This document shows, piece by piece, positions 1 to 8,577 of a stretch of 25,815 nucleotides of DNA. Position 1 is the first letter of the stretch. Every line of letters begins with the position of its first letter. Position numbers and translations under genes: made by a program. Source of the stretch: a virus; the IMG/VR virus record IMGVR_UViG_3300027969_000391, positions 1-25,815 of that record; one strand, 5' to 3'. The notes beneath the pieces were generated by a model, which saw only the letters and a program-made list of their open reading frames with translations, made no database searches and had not been told where the DNA came from.

Positions 1-1173
1 ATAATATGGGTTTCTCAATTGTTAGACGGTACATCCGTTGACCCGTTAGATTTTGCTAGCGCTGAAGGTTCACCTGACGGCGTAGTTGCGCTCATATCCG
101 ATCACCGTGAGTTATGGGTATTCGGTACGGATTCTGTAGAAGTTTGGTATGACTCAGGCGCTGCCGACTTTCCTCTAACACGTATTCAAGGCGCTTTTAA
201 TGAGATTGGTTGCGTTGCACCATTTTCAGTTGCTAAGTTAGACAACGGCTTATTTTGGCTAGGCACAGACGCCCGTGGTCAAGGTATTGTCTACCGTGCT
301 AACGGCTACACAGGCGTTCGGGTTTCTACCCATGCAATTGAGTGGCAAATACAACAGTACGGCAATATATCTGATGCAGTAGCGTATACCTATCAGCAAG
401 ACGGTCATGCGTTTTATGTAATTAGTTTCCCAACAGGCAACGCTACGTGGGTTTATGACGTGTCTACGCAGGCGTGGCATGAGCGCGCAGGTTTTACTGA
501 CGGCAATTTTACAAGGCACCGTAGCAATAACCAATGTAACTTTGGCGGTACAATTATTGTCGGTGACTTTGACAACGGCAATATTTATCAACTTGATTTA
601 GAAACTTACGCCGATAACGGGCAACCTCAAAAATGGTTACGTTCTTGGCGCGCTTTAATGCCAGGGCAAAATAACTTTAAACGTACCGCACAACATACTT
701 TGCAACTTAATGCTGAAACAGGCGTTGGGTTAGAGCTATACCCAGCATACGACGCTGAAGATTTAATAACAGAAGATGGCAAAGAAATTACGGCTGAGTA
801 CATACAACTTAGTTTAGCTACGCAAGCTGGATTAGAATTAACTACAGAAGCTAATGATAATTTTGAAATTATAGGTACTAACACAACCAGTAATGATATT
901 AACGGGTATATTTTAGCAACTAATGGATATGACGCTGCGCCTGGATATAATCCTCAAGCTATGTTGCGTTGGTCAGATGATGGTGGCCACACATGGTCAA
1001 ATGAACATTGGTCGTCAATGGGTAAGATTGGTCAATATGGATTCCGTACTTTTTGGCGTCGGCTTGGTATGACTCTTAAACTGCGTGATCGTGTTTATGA
1101 AGTGTCAGGCACCGATCCAGTAAAGATAGCCATTACCAACGCTGAAATATTGTTGTCGCCAACTAATGCCTGA
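1..1173 (+). CDS. P22 gp10-like packaged-DNA stabilisation / tail accessory protein (5' partial)
   Basis: The reading frame is open from base 1, so the true start lies upstream; about 390 residues are visible, against roughly 470 in P22 gp10, so perhaps 80 N-terminal residues are missing. The segment with ISDHRELWVFGTDSVEVWYD, then FPLTRIQGAFNEIGCVAP and LDNGLFWLGTDARGQGIVYR is the hallmark of the phage stabilisation (gp10) family. In P22 this protein joins the tail machine after DNA packaging, helps plug the portal and links the tail tube to the needle and tailspikes. The C-terminal part (WSDDGGHTWSNEHW) also fits. The gene overlaps the fibre gene by 8 bases, and ejection-type genes follow, as expected in a P22-like tail module. 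The TTG at 19 is an internal codon, not a start. Confidence 0.9.
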   Translation: MIWVSQLLDGTSVDPLDFASAEGSPDGVVALISDHRELWVFGTDSVEVWYDSGAADFPLTRIQGAFNEIGCVAPFSVAKLDNGLFWLGTDARGQGIVYRANGYTGVRVSTHAIEWQIQQYGNISDAVAYTYQQDGHAFYVISFPTGNATWVYDVSTQAWHERAGFTDGNFTRHRSNNQCNFGGTIIVGDFDNGNIYQLDLETYADNGQPQKWLRSWRALMPGQNNFKRTAQHTLQLNAETGVGLELYPAYDAEDLITEDGKEITAEYIQLSLATQAGLELTTEANDNFEIIGTNTTSNDINGYILATNGYDAAPGYNPQAMLRWSDDGGHTWSNEHWSSMGKIGQYGFRTFWRRLGMTLKLRDRVYEVSGTDPVKIAITNAEILLSPTNA

Positions 1174-2068
1174 TCCAATTAACATTACGCAGATTCCTGC
1201 GCCTAGAGTTGAGTTAATAGATCCACGTACAGGTTTAATGTCACGGGAGTGGTTTAGGTTCTTTAATAACATTTATTCAATTGTAGGCGCTAACTTAGGT
1301 ATTGTTCAAATACCAAATGGCGGTACAGGACTAAGTAGTTACCCTACTAATGGTCAGTTATTAATTGGTAACACAGCAGGGCAAAAATATGATTTAAGAA
1401 CTTTGACGGCTGGCACAGGTATAACCATTACCAACGGCGCAGGTAGCATAACTATTGCTGGCACAGGTGGTACGGTTACTAGCGTGTCTGTAGTGTCTGC
1501 TAATGGCTTTGCTGGTACGGTAGCTACAAGCACTACTACACCTGCTATTACACTAACTACGACTGTTACAGGTATTCTTAAAGGCAACGGTACAGCAATT
1601 AGCGCAGCAGTAAGCGGTACAGACTACGCACCAGCTACAAGTGGCACGTCTATTCTGTACGGCAATGGCGCAGGTGGGTTTAGTAATGTCACCGTAGGCA
1701 CAGGGTTAACTTTTGCAACTGGCACGTTAAGCACAAGTGGCACCGTAACAACAAACGCACCAGTTACCAAAACGGCTAATTTTAGTGTAGCATCTACAGA
1801 TACATGGTTAATAAACAATAAAACAGGCTCTACTTGCACGGTTACGCTACCGTCGCCATCGGCTAACACAGGGCGGGTTTTATATTTTATTAACTATCAG
1901 AATCAATCGTTAGTGTCAGCGTCTAGTAATGTTGTGTCAAGAGCAGGCGGCGCTGCGGGTACAGCCATACTAGATAACGTAGCAGGTAATTGGGCGACCA
2001 TTGTGTCAGATGGCACAAACTGGATTACAACGCAAGCAGCAACGTACAACAACTTATTGTTAGAATAA
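1166..2068 (+). CDS. Probable tail fibre / receptor-binding structural protein
   Basis: A 300-residue protein whose ATG overlaps the gp10-like stop by 8 bases. The first 40 residues (IPAPRVELIDPRTGLMSREW, then FRFFNNIY) match a short N-terminal segment seen in many phage fibre proteins and probably anchor the fibre to the virion. Residues about 48-180 are low-complexity Gly/Thr/Ser repeats (GGTGLSSYPTNGQLLIGNT, GTGITI, GILKGNGTAISA) typical of trimeric beta-structured fibres. The last 100 residues (GRVLYFINYQNQSLVSASSN, DGTNWITTQA) look like a globular C-terminal head. I see no hydrolase motif, so it looks like a fibre rather than an enzymatic tailspike. Role in host binding is inferred from position and composition. 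Confidence 0.75.
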   Translation: MPDPINITQIPAPRVELIDPRTGLMSREWFRFFNNIYSIVGANLGIVQIPNGGTGLSSYPTNGQLLIGNTAGQKYDLRTLTAGTGITITNGAGSITIAGTGGTVTSVSVVSANGFAGTVATSTTTPAITLTTTVTGILKGNGTAISAAVSGTDYAPATSGTSILYGNGAGGFSNVTVGTGLTFATGTLSTSGTVTTNAPVTKTANFSVASTDTWLINNKTGSTCTVTLPSPSANTGRVLYFINYQNQSLVSASSNVVSRAGGAAGTAILDNVAGNWATIVSDGTNWITTQAATYNNLLLE

Positions 2069-2069
2069 T

Positions 2070-2603
2070 ATGCAAATTGAGATGAACGTCACTTACGGAC
2101 AAGGGTTTTTGCCTACACTACCTATGTTTGCAAATATGGGTTTGACTAAGATTAACGTAACGCCTGATAAGATTGTTAAGTTGCAAGATGAGTTGCTTAA
2201 AATGGAACAAGCAGACATTGTAACTGAGCATACTTTTATACCAAATGTATACGAAAGAAAGATTACTGTACCGCCTTGGTGTGTATTAACGGGGGCAGCG
2301 CATAAAACAGATTACAAAGTTCGGCTAGAAAAGGGTACAATTGCTGTTAATATTGGCACAGAAGTAAAAATATTGACTGCGCCATGCGAATTTAATGCTT
2401 GTGCTGGTGAACAACGTGTTGGCCGTGTATTTGAAGATGAGGTGATTTGGGTAGATATTTACGCAAATCTTGATGATTGTAAAGATATAGCAGTCCTAGA
2501 AGATCGACTTTATGTTGTGCCTGAATGTGGGTTAGGGGAAAATAGAGTTAAACAATTAGCGACAACAAACACAGCTAAACTTGTTAATGAGGGAGAAATA
2601 TAA
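2070..2603 (+). CDS. Unknown virion-module protein, beta-rich, possibly cupin-like
   Basis: 177 residues, starting one base after the fibre stop and overlapping the next gene as TAATG. I do not recognise the family with confidence. It has an N-terminal stretch of about 60 residues with a short amphipathic helix (KIVKLQDELLKMEQ), then alternating short beta-like strands (ERKITVPPWCVLTGAAHK, KGTIAVNIGTEVKILTAP, EDEVIWVDIYAN) that resemble a small jelly-roll or cupin barrel. There is no cupin metal motif that I can place. Five cysteines are scattered through the second half. Its place between fibre and ejection genes suggests a minor virion or assembly role. Confidence 0.6.
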   Translation: MQIEMNVTYGQGFLPTLPMFANMGLTKINVTPDKIVKLQDELLKMEQADIVTEHTFIPNVYERKITVPPWCVLTGAAHKTDYKVRLEKGTIAVNIGTEVKILTAPCEFNACAGEQRVGRVFEDEVIWVDIYANLDDCKDIAVLEDRLYVVPECGLGENRVKQLATTNTAKLVNEGEI

Positions 2604-3598
2604 TGGCAGGATGGGTAGCAGCATCAATAGGTGGCGCAGCCTTAATAGGCGCTTATTCATCTAACCGAGCATCTAGCTCGCAATCACAAGCGGCGGGTGA
2701 GGCTACACAAGCGCAGCGAGAGATTGCTGATCAGCAAACTGCGCTTCAACGTGAACAATATCTAAAACAACTTGAGTTAAACGCGCCTTTTAGAGAAGCT
2801 GGCCTTACTGGTCAAAATATGTTGCTAGCGCAGTTGCAAGGCCCATACGGTTCAGCCAAATTTGGCGGTGTGCCAGGCTACGACCCAGCTTCTGCTATGA
2901 GGAATTTTAGTGGCGTTGCAGGTTACGATCCAGCGTCTGCCATGAAAAATTTTAGTGCAGCCGATTTTCAAACTGATCCAGGCTATGCGTTTCGTCTATC
3001 CGAAGGTATGAAAGCTCTTGACCGCACCGCAGCGTCAAGAGGTGGGCTATTATCTGGCGCTACTCTTAAAGGAGCGCAGCGCTATGGATCTGATTTAGCA
3101 TCGCAAGAATACGGCAATGCGTACAATCGTTTTCAAGCTAATCGTGCCACGCAATCGCAAGAATATCAAAATGCGTTTAACCGCTATCAAGCCGAACGTG
3201 CGGCTCAAGAACAAAACTACGGTAACGCTTTTAATCGTTTTCAAGCGGAACGATCAAACACGCTTGCACCATTGCAAAGTTTAGCTGGCGTTGGACAATC
3301 AGCTACGCAACAAGCGCAACAAGCGTCACAAAACTTTGCTACAGGAGCTGCTAATACATTAGCTAATTATGGCAACGCTCAAGCTAGTAACATTATTGGC
3401 TCAGGTAACGCAAGAGCATCTGGTTACATGGGTGCGGCTAATGCGTTAAGTAGCGGTGTAGGCCAAGGGTTAAATTTTTATCAAAATCAAAATTTAGTAA
3501 ATCAATTACAAGCTAACCGTAATGTAGGTGGCGGTGGGGGCGGATATATTATGCCTGAACCATATTCATATGGCGGCGCAGATGCCTACTCAATGTAA
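2603..3598 (+). CDS. Ejection / DNA transfer-like protein with internal repeats
   Basis: 331 residues; the ATG overlaps the previous stop as TAATG and GGGAG lies upstream. The opening AASIGGAALIGAYSSNRAS, followed by a Gln/Ala-rich helix (QREIADQQTALQREQYLKQL) and NAPFREAGL, is the form seen in phage proteins annotated as DNA transfer protein p32-like. Such proteins are carried in the capsid and ejected to help DNA cross the envelope. Residues 89-103 and 104-118 are a near-perfect 15-residue duplication (GVPGYDPASAMRNFS / GVAGYDPASAMKNFS). Residues 169-222 hold three 18-residue helical repeats with the core NAxNRxQAxR. The C-terminus is Gly/Asn-rich. Family call is by sequence style and location. 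Confidence 0.75.
   Translation: MAGWVAASIGGAALIGAYSSNRASSSQSQAAGEATQAQREIADQQTALQREQYLKQLELNAPFREAGLTGQNMLLAQLQGPYGSAKFGGVPGYDPASAMRNFSGVAGYDPASAMKNFSAADFQTDPGYAFRLSEGMKALDRTAASRGGLLSGATLKGAQRYGSDLASQEYGNAYNRFQANRATQSQEYQNAFNRYQAERAAQEQNYGNAFNRFQAERSNTLAPLQSLAGVGQSATQQAQQASQNFATGAANTLANYGNAQASNIIGSGNARASGYMGAANALSSGVGQGLNFYQNQNLVNQLQANRNVGGGGGGYIMPEPYSYGGADAYSM
2867..2956 (+). repeat. 45-bp tandem duplication in the ejection protein gene
   Basis: Two in-frame 45-bp units (2867-2911 and 2912-2956) encode GVPGYDPASAMRNFS and GVAGYDPASAMKNFS. The DNA has diverged mostly at codon third positions while the peptide is kept, so the duplication is old and held by selection on the protein. Confidence 0.85.
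3107..3268 (+). repeat. Three 54-bp units coding an 18-residue helical repeat
   Basis: Units at 3107-3160, 3161-3214 and 3215-3268 encode EYGNAYNRFQANRATQSQ, EYQNAFNRYQAERAAQEQ and NYGNAFNRFQAERSNTLA. The aromatic and Asn/Arg positions are fixed, which suggests a repeated helical surface. An 18-residue period is five alpha-helical turns, so each repeat presents the same face. Confidence 0.85.
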
Positions 3599-3613
3599 TT
3601 TTAAGGACTAATT

Positions 3614-4885
3614 ATGGCAACTATTGATCCAAGTATAGCAATGGGGTACAAGCCCATTCAAATTGAAAATCCATTAAATCAATTGGCGGCAATGACGCAA
3701 ATTCAAAGTGGGCAACAAGGCCAACAACTTAATGCGTTAAAAATAAAAGAAGCGGAACGTGAACTTAGCGAAAGTGAAGGCGTCCGTAATTATTTAGCAA
3801 GCGCCGATTTAAACACGCCTGAAGGTAGAGGTGGATTACGCCAGTTTGGGCAAAAAGGTTTAGCGTATGAAAAATTATTGGCTGACCAAGAAGAAGCGGC
3901 GTTAAAGCGTACTAAACTTAAAGGTGAAATTAGCGAGCAAGATAGGGTTGAAAGTAGAGAAAACTTTAAAAATTTATTGTTTAATACTTCTGATGAAAAT
4001 GTTTTAGCACATCTTCAAGACAGTATTAAAAAAGGTAAAATAACCCCTGAAGCCGCCCAACAACAATGGGCGTCTGTAGCGGGGATGACACCTGAACAGC
4101 GTAAACAACACTTTACAATGTTAAGTCTTAAAGCAGAAAAATATTTTGAATTGAATAAACCACAAGTTTTTCAAGAAAATCTTGGTGGAGTTAATCGCGT
4201 GTCTACAATACCTGGCCTGGGCGGCGCTCCAACAGTTGTAAGTGAAGCTAAAAGAACTCCAACGCCAGGCGAGTTATTAGTTAATCAACGTGAACAACAA
4301 CGAATAAATCTTGGTGAGCGTCGAGATATTGTTGCTAATACAACTACAGACGCCGCGGGTAATGTTACCCAATTTAATAAATTTGGTGAGGTTGTTGGTA
4401 AAGTTAACGCAGCGGGTAAACCTAGCGCTACGTTTGAAAAAGCAGCTAATGTTAAATCCGAGTTACAAAAAAATCTTGGTACAACAATTACAGAACTTAA
4501 AGACGCAATTAAACCAGGTGGGCTTCTTGAGGAATCAACCGCTAGTGGCGCAGGTAAAGTTTTAGACGCGGCGGGTAATTTTGTTGGCTACGCTACTAAA
4601 GGATCTATTGCCGCTGCATCACTAGCGCCGATTGCTGATATGGCACTTAAAATGGTACCGCGCTTTGAAGGCCCACAATCTGACAAAGATACGGCGTCTT
4701 ACAAAGAGGCTGCCGGTCAGTTGGCTAATTCAGCGTTACCTGTTGCAACACGAAAAGCAGCCGCAAAAACTATTATACGGATAATGGAAAATCGTAAAAA
4801 CCAATTTACTACCGAAGGTATGATAAACGAAGGTATTAGTAGCGGTGGCCCAGCATTACCACCTGGCTTTACTGTTGATAAATAA
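3614..4885 (+). CDS. Probable internal virion / ejection protein
   Basis: 423 residues with AAGGA 8 bases before the ATG. I do not recognise a named family, but the order (fibre, DNA-transfer-like protein, this, large Ala-rich protein) matches the ejection block of P22-like phages. The first 130 residues are Gln/Glu/Lys-rich and probably helical (LKIKEAERELSESEGVRNYL, AYEKLLADQEEAALKRTKLK). The middle is Gly/Pro/Asn-rich. Residues about 320-345 (ATKGSIAAASLAPIADMALK) form a weakly hydrophobic, Ala-rich segment that could touch membrane. The C-terminus is Gly/Pro-rich and ends GPALPPGFTVDK. There is no enzyme motif. Confidence 0.6.
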   Translation: MATIDPSIAMGYKPIQIENPLNQLAAMTQIQSGQQGQQLNALKIKEAERELSESEGVRNYLASADLNTPEGRGGLRQFGQKGLAYEKLLADQEEAALKRTKLKGEISEQDRVESRENFKNLLFNTSDENVLAHLQDSIKKGKITPEAAQQQWASVAGMTPEQRKQHFTMLSLKAEKYFELNKPQVFQENLGGVNRVSTIPGLGGAPTVVSEAKRTPTPGELLVNQREQQRINLGERRDIVANTTTDAAGNVTQFNKFGEVVGKVNAAGKPSATFEKAANVKSELQKNLGTTITELKDAIKPGGLLEESTASGAGKVLDAAGNFVGYATKGSIAAASLAPIADMALKMVPRFEGPQSDKDTASYKEAAGQLANSALPVATRKAAAKTIIRIMENRKNQFTTEGMINEGISSGGPALPPGFTVDK

Positions 4886-4896
4886 CAAAGGTTGAT

Positions 4897-6858
4897 ATGG
4901 CACTTCAAACCGCAACCAATCCACAAACAGGTGAGCGTGTCGCTTTAATCGGCGACCAATGGCAACCTATTAAGGAATCCGCAACCAATAAAGAAGGCGT
5001 TAAAGCCTTTTTAATTGGTGATAAATGGCTAACTGATCAGCCTGCGCCAGTTGAAGAAACACGCGCTAACGTAGGCGCTGAAGTACCAGCCTGGGGTAAA
5101 GAATATCCTAAGATATATTCAGCGGCTGTTAAAGCACGTCAAATTGCAGGCCCTAGCGTAGAGATGTTAGGTGGTGTAATTGGCGGTACTATTGGCGCAG
5201 GCGCAGGTACTCTAGCAAGTCCAACACTTGTAATTAATCCTGTTACTGGCGGTGTTGCTGGTTCAGCGTTAGGGTACGGTATTGCTAAAGAAGGTTTGGA
5301 AGCTGCCGATGTAGCGTTAGGACTTAGGCCTTCACAAACAGTTGCACAAAGATTACCCGCCGCTGCAACTAATGTTGCTGAAGGTGCAACATACGACATA
5401 TTAGGTAGGACTGTTGTAGGCCCTGCAATTAACAAATTAGTTAACTTAGGTTCTTCTGCATTGGGTAAAGTAGCAGACATTAACCAGTTACCTAAACAAT
5501 TGGCCGGAAGAATAGCTAGAGAATCATTTGAAACACCTGCTAACGTACAGGCAGGCCGTAATGCGCTACAACAATCTGTACAAGCAGGACAAAACTTAAC
5601 AGCTCAACAAGCATTGGCACAAGGTGGAATAGTTGCACCTGGCACCCAAGCGGTATTACAAAAAGTACAAGCAAAAGTTGCACCGTCAATTCAGGCTACC
5701 AAAATGCTTGAAGATGAAGCTGCGCGTATGTCAACCATTAAAAATATTACGCCTGATATTGACGCTGCGGTTACTGCAAGACGTATGGCGTCTAAACCGT
5801 TGTATGAGGCGGCGGACGCGGCTGTTGTTCCTATTGATGCGGATATATCAAGTATTCTAAGTCGGATGCCAGACGGCACGCTAGCAAAAGCAGCCGAAAT
5901 TGCTAAGATGGAAAACCGGCCATTTATTATGGGTAAAGCAGGTGCAGGCACGCCAATTGCTACAGGTGATGTAGATATGTTTGGTAAGCCAATTATGATT
6001 ACCCCAGGTGCTAAAGCAGGTAATATGACTGGCGAAACCATGCACTATATCAAACGTGCATTAGGTGACGTAGCGTATGGCCCAACAGCTACAACAGGGA
6101 TTGGTCAAGACGCGCAACGTGCAGCTCGCACATTATTAGACGATTACGTTAAAGTTTTCGAAACTAAAGTGCCTGAATACGGTCAAGCCCGTCAAATCTT
6201 TTCGGATATGTCAGCGCCTGTTAATCAAGCGCAAGTGCTTAAAGAAATGGTATCTGTGTTGGAAAAGCCAGGTGGGGGCGAGCGTATTGGGCCATTCTTA
6301 AATACTTTAGGGCGTGGCGAAGAAGCTATGCTTAAACGTGCCGGTGGTCGTGGTGGCCCACGCTTTGAAGCGCTTAATGAAGTATTAACACCTGACCAGT
6401 TAAAAGTAGTAAAAGAAGTTGCAAAAGAACTAGAAACACAAGCATCTGTAGGTAAGCAGATCTCGCAAGGTCAGCAACGCGCCACAGAATTGCTTAAAGA
6501 TGAGTTACCTAACTATCGTTTGCCTAACGTGTTTAACGTAATTGCAACAACAGCCAATAAATTTTTAGATACTTTAGGCGTCAAAGTAGGTAAAAAGACC
6601 CTTATTGAGCTAGCTAAAGCAGGTGAAACAGCTAAATCGTTTGATGAGCTATTAGCTACATTACCCGCGCAAGAGCGTAGTAAAGTGTTAAAAGCAATAA
6701 ATGACCCTGCAACATGGAAAGCCGTTGTACCCGCTACAGGTAAAGTAATGATGGGTATTGAAGGCAGATTAAGTACACCAAATGCTACCGTGACGCTAGG
6801 CGAACCAACTAACGCATTAGCCCCCAAACAACAAAACCAAAACGCACTTGCAAGGTAA
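4897..6858 (+). CDS. Large Ala-rich ejection-type protein
   Basis: 653 residues, ATG preceded by AAAGG. It opens with two copies of a short beta motif (VALIGDQWQPI, then AFLIGDKWL). Residues about 87-130 are very Gly/Ala-rich and hydrophobic (GGVIGGTIGAGAGTL, GGVAGSALGYGIAKE), as in membrane-inserting glycine-zipper segments of internal virion proteins. The rest is long, mostly helical and Ala/Lys/Glu-rich, ending in a compact domain (TANKFLDTLGVKVGKKT to LPAQERSKVLKAINDPATWK) that recurs in phage injection proteins. It probably enters the host envelope with the DNA. No transglycosylase motif is visible. The function is inferred from context and composition. Confidence 0.65.
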   Translation: MALQTATNPQTGERVALIGDQWQPIKESATNKEGVKAFLIGDKWLTDQPAPVEETRANVGAEVPAWGKEYPKIYSAAVKARQIAGPSVEMLGGVIGGTIGAGAGTLASPTLVINPVTGGVAGSALGYGIAKEGLEAADVALGLRPSQTVAQRLPAAATNVAEGATYDILGRTVVGPAINKLVNLGSSALGKVADINQLPKQLAGRIARESFETPANVQAGRNALQQSVQAGQNLTAQQALAQGGIVAPGTQAVLQKVQAKVAPSIQATKMLEDEAARMSTIKNITPDIDAAVTARRMASKPLYEAADAAVVPIDADISSILSRMPDGTLAKAAEIAKMENRPFIMGKAGAGTPIATGDVDMFGKPIMITPGAKAGNMTGETMHYIKRALGDVAYGPTATTGIGQDAQRAARTLLDDYVKVFETKVPEYGQARQIFSDMSAPVNQAQVLKEMVSVLEKPGGGERIGPFLNTLGRGEEAMLKRAGGRGGPRFEALNEVLTPDQLKVVKEVAKELETQASVGKQISQGQQRATELLKDELPNYRLPNVFNVIATTANKFLDTLGVKVGKKTLIELAKAGETAKSFDELLATLPAQERSKVLKAINDPATWKAVVPATGKVMMGIEGRLSTPNATVTLGEPTNALAPKQQNQNALAR

Positions 6859-6860
6859 TT

Positions 6861-7058
6861 ATGGAAGCCGAAAACAATACACGAATTAGCGTGCATGAGG
6901 CAGTATGCGCGGAACGATATAAGCGCATTGAAGAATCGTTTGAGCGTGGCGCTAAACGTATGCAACGAATTGAGTATATGTTGTACGCATTAATGGTCGT
7001 TACGTTCTTTGGTAAAGACACTTTTATGGAGTTATTACAAGCTGTAGTAATTAAATAA
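6861..7058 (+). CDS. Small membrane protein at the start of the lysis cassette
   Basis: 65 residues beginning 2 bases after the ejection gene; GCAAGG lies upstream. The first 35 residues are charged and helical (VHEAVCAERYKRIEESFERG), followed by one short hydrophobic segment (YMLYALMVVTFFG) near residues 39-51. Family not recognised. Its stop overlaps the next small membrane gene as TAATG, so it is translated with the lysis genes and may modulate holin action, though nothing proves this. Confidence 0.6.
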   Translation: MEAENNTRISVHEAVCAERYKRIEESFERGAKRMQRIEYMLYALMVVTFFGKDTFMELLQAVVIK

Positions 7059-7204
7059 TGGATACCGTAGATATCCTAGCAAAGATATGGCCTCTATTAG
7101 TAGGGTTTGTAACGCTTGTTATTGTGCTTGCCAAAATGGATAATAAAGTGTCTGTTCTTGAAGAAAAAGTAAAAACGCTGTTTGAACTTTGGAATAAAAA
7201 ATGA
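7058..7204 (+). CDS. 48-residue single-span membrane protein
   Basis: ATG at 7058 shares bases with the upstream TAA (TAATG), and the TGA at 7202-7204 overlaps the next ATG (ATGA). The product has one N-terminal transmembrane segment (WPLLVGFVTLVIVLAKM, residues 11-27) and a short charged coiled-coil tail (KVSVLEEKVKTLFELW). It has the same plan as the next gene: one span, then a cytoplasmic or periplasmic coil. The tight coupling on both sides is the best argument that it is real. It may be a holin partner; family unknown. Confidence 0.65.
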   Translation: MDTVDILAKIWPLLVGFVTLVIVLAKMDNKVSVLEEKVKTLFELWNKK

Positions 7205-7470
7205 ATATTCAAGACGTTCTAAAAGCAGTACTCCCAATTGTTGTAGCGTGTTTAGCGTGGCTACTAGGTCAAGTATCAGACTTTTCTACACGGCTGACTA
7301 AAATTGAGGGACAAATGCCTGCCCTAATAACTAAAGAAAATGTGCCGACTGACTCGCCTTTGTCTGCCGAGGCAAGGCATAAACTGAGAAATGAAATTTA
7401 CACAGACATACACCAATTACAAGTTAAGGTGCAGTTACTTGAAGAACGTGAAAAATATGGGAAAAAATAA
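7201..7470 (+). CDS. 89-residue single-span, coiled-coil phage protein
   Basis: Overlaps both neighbours by ATGA-type junctions. An N-terminal transmembrane segment (VLPIVVACLAWLLGQV, about residues 10-25) is followed by TRLTKIEGQMPALITKENVP and a helical tail (LQVKVQLLEEREK). The TRLTxIEGxMPALIT...VPTDSP stretch is a pattern I associate with small proteins next to lysis genes in aquatic phages; its function is not known to me. The layout (one span plus coil) would suit a spanin-like or holin-regulating role, but there is no embedded lipoprotein gene to support an Rz/Rz1 pair. Confidence 0.7.
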   Translation: MNIQDVLKAVLPIVVACLAWLLGQVSDFSTRLTKIEGQMPALITKENVPTDSPLSAEARHKLRNEIYTDIHQLQVKVQLLEEREKYGKK

Positions 7471-7868
7471 TGTTAGGACTTGATGCAATACTTAATATAG
7501 GCGGTAAGTTAATTGATAAGCTAATCCCCGACCCAGAGGCTAAGGCTAAGGCACAGTTAGATTTAGCAACACTAGCCCAGAACGGTGAACTGGCTCAGTT
7601 ACAAGCAGATGTAAGCGAACAACAAGAGGTCACTAAGCGACTTGAAGCAGACATGATGTCAGACTCTTGGCTATCTAAAAACATTCGCCCTATGACGCTT
7701 GTATTCATTCTAATGACATATACAACATTTGCCATGATGAGTGCTTGGGATGTAGAAGTTAATAACAACTATGTCGAGCTGTTAGGTCAATGGGGTATGC
7801 TTATAATGAGTTTTTATTTTGGTGGTAGAACGCTTGAAAAAATCATGGATATGAAAGGTAAAAAATGA
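7470..7868 (+). CDS. Holin of the 3-TM GTA-release type
   Basis: 132 residues. An amphipathic N-terminal part (LDAILNIGGKLIDKLIPDPE, then a Gln/Glu-rich helix) leads into SKNIRPMTLVFILMTYTTFAMMSAW and LLGQWGMLIMSFYFGGRTLE, which carry two to three hydrophobic spans. The S-K-N-I-R-P-M junction and final FGGRTxEKI are typical of the family known as holin of 3TMs for gene-transfer release (PF11351). Such proteins form membrane holes that release the endolysin. It sits two genes before the lysozyme and overlaps its neighbours, which agrees with the call. Confidence 0.8.
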   Translation: MLGLDAILNIGGKLIDKLIPDPEAKAKAQLDLATLAQNGELAQLQADVSEQQEVTKRLEADMMSDSWLSKNIRPMTLVFILMTYTTFAMMSAWDVEVNNNYVELLGQWGMLIMSFYFGGRTLEKIMDMKGKK

Positions 7869-8044
7869 ATATCTTTAAAAGTAAAACCGTCTGGTTTGCA
7901 ATCTTAATCGCTGTATTGTCTATCCTACAAGGCTACGTTGGGCTACTTAGCTCACCAACGCTACAGATGGCAGCAGGCGTATTTATATCTGTAGGTATCG
8001 TAATACTACGATTCTTAACAACACAACCATTGTCTGCAAAATGA
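7865..8044 (+). CDS. Two-span small membrane protein, second holin or antiholin candidate
   Basis: 59 residues, ATG at 7865 overlapping the stop of the 3-TM holin (ATGA) and TGA at 8042-8044 overlapping the lysozyme ATG. Two hydrophobic segments are clear: TVWFAILIAVLSILQGYVGL (residues 8-27) and AAGVFISVGIVILRFL (36-51), joined by a short SSPT loop. The tail is LTTQPLSAK. Small two-span proteins directly before the endolysin are often holins or holin inhibitors. With the 3-TM protein present, a dual holin/antiholin arrangement is possible but not shown. Confidence 0.7.
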   Translation: MNIFKSKTVWFAILIAVLSILQGYVGLLSSPTLQMAAGVFISVGIVILRFLTTQPLSAK

Positions 8045-8577
8045 TTAGCAATTGGGATAAGTCTTTCGATATGGTCATCACCCATGAGGGTGGTTTTACT
8101 AATGATGAGCGTGACCCTGGCAATAAGCTACCAGACGGGCGCAAAGGATGCACCATGTGGGGATGTACTCAAGCCAATTGGGAGAAGTACATCGGGCATA
8201 CTGTTACACAAGATGATATGAAGGCGCTAAAGAAAGAAGATGTTAAACCGTTATACAAAAGAGATTATTGGGATGCCGTTCGAGGTGATGATTTACCTGC
8301 TGGCGTGGATTACGCCGTGTTTGATTTTGCTATTAATGCTGGGCCAGCCGCTGCTCGTAAGATGATACAGAAAGCCCTCGGCGTAACTGCTGATGGTTCT
8401 ATTGGCCCTGCGACCATGAAAGCTATCCAAGATGCAGACGGTAAAGACTTGCTAGACAAGTTCAGCAACAGCAAAGAAGCGTTCTACAAGTCGTTGCCGA
8501 CCTTCCAGACATACGGCAAGGGATGGCTCAAACGTGTTGCTGACGTGCAAACATCCGCGTCAACCATGTTAGCGTGA
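8041..8577 (+). CDS. Endolysin, GH108 lysozyme with C-terminal peptidoglycan-binding domain
   Basis: 178 residues. The N-terminal motif THEGGFTNDERDPG, with the conserved EGG glutamate at residue 16, marks glycoside hydrolase family 108, which cleaves the MurNAc-GlcNAc bond. The usual GGxTxxGI region is replaced by RKGCTMWGCTQANW, a known variation in length and content. Residues 90-125 (DYAVFDFAINAGPAAARKMI, then DGSIGPATMKAI) match the PG_binding_3 domain that accompanies GH108. No signal peptide is visible, so export depends on the upstream holin. Start is coupled to the previous gene by ATGA. Confidence 0.92.
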   Translation: MISNWDKSFDMVITHEGGFTNDERDPGNKLPDGRKGCTMWGCTQANWEKYIGHTVTQDDMKALKKEDVKPLYKRDYWDAVRGDDLPAGVDYAVFDFAINAGPAAARKMIQKALGVTADGSIGPATMKAIQDADGKDLLDKFSNSKEAFYKSLPTFQTYGKGWLKRVADVQTSASTMLA

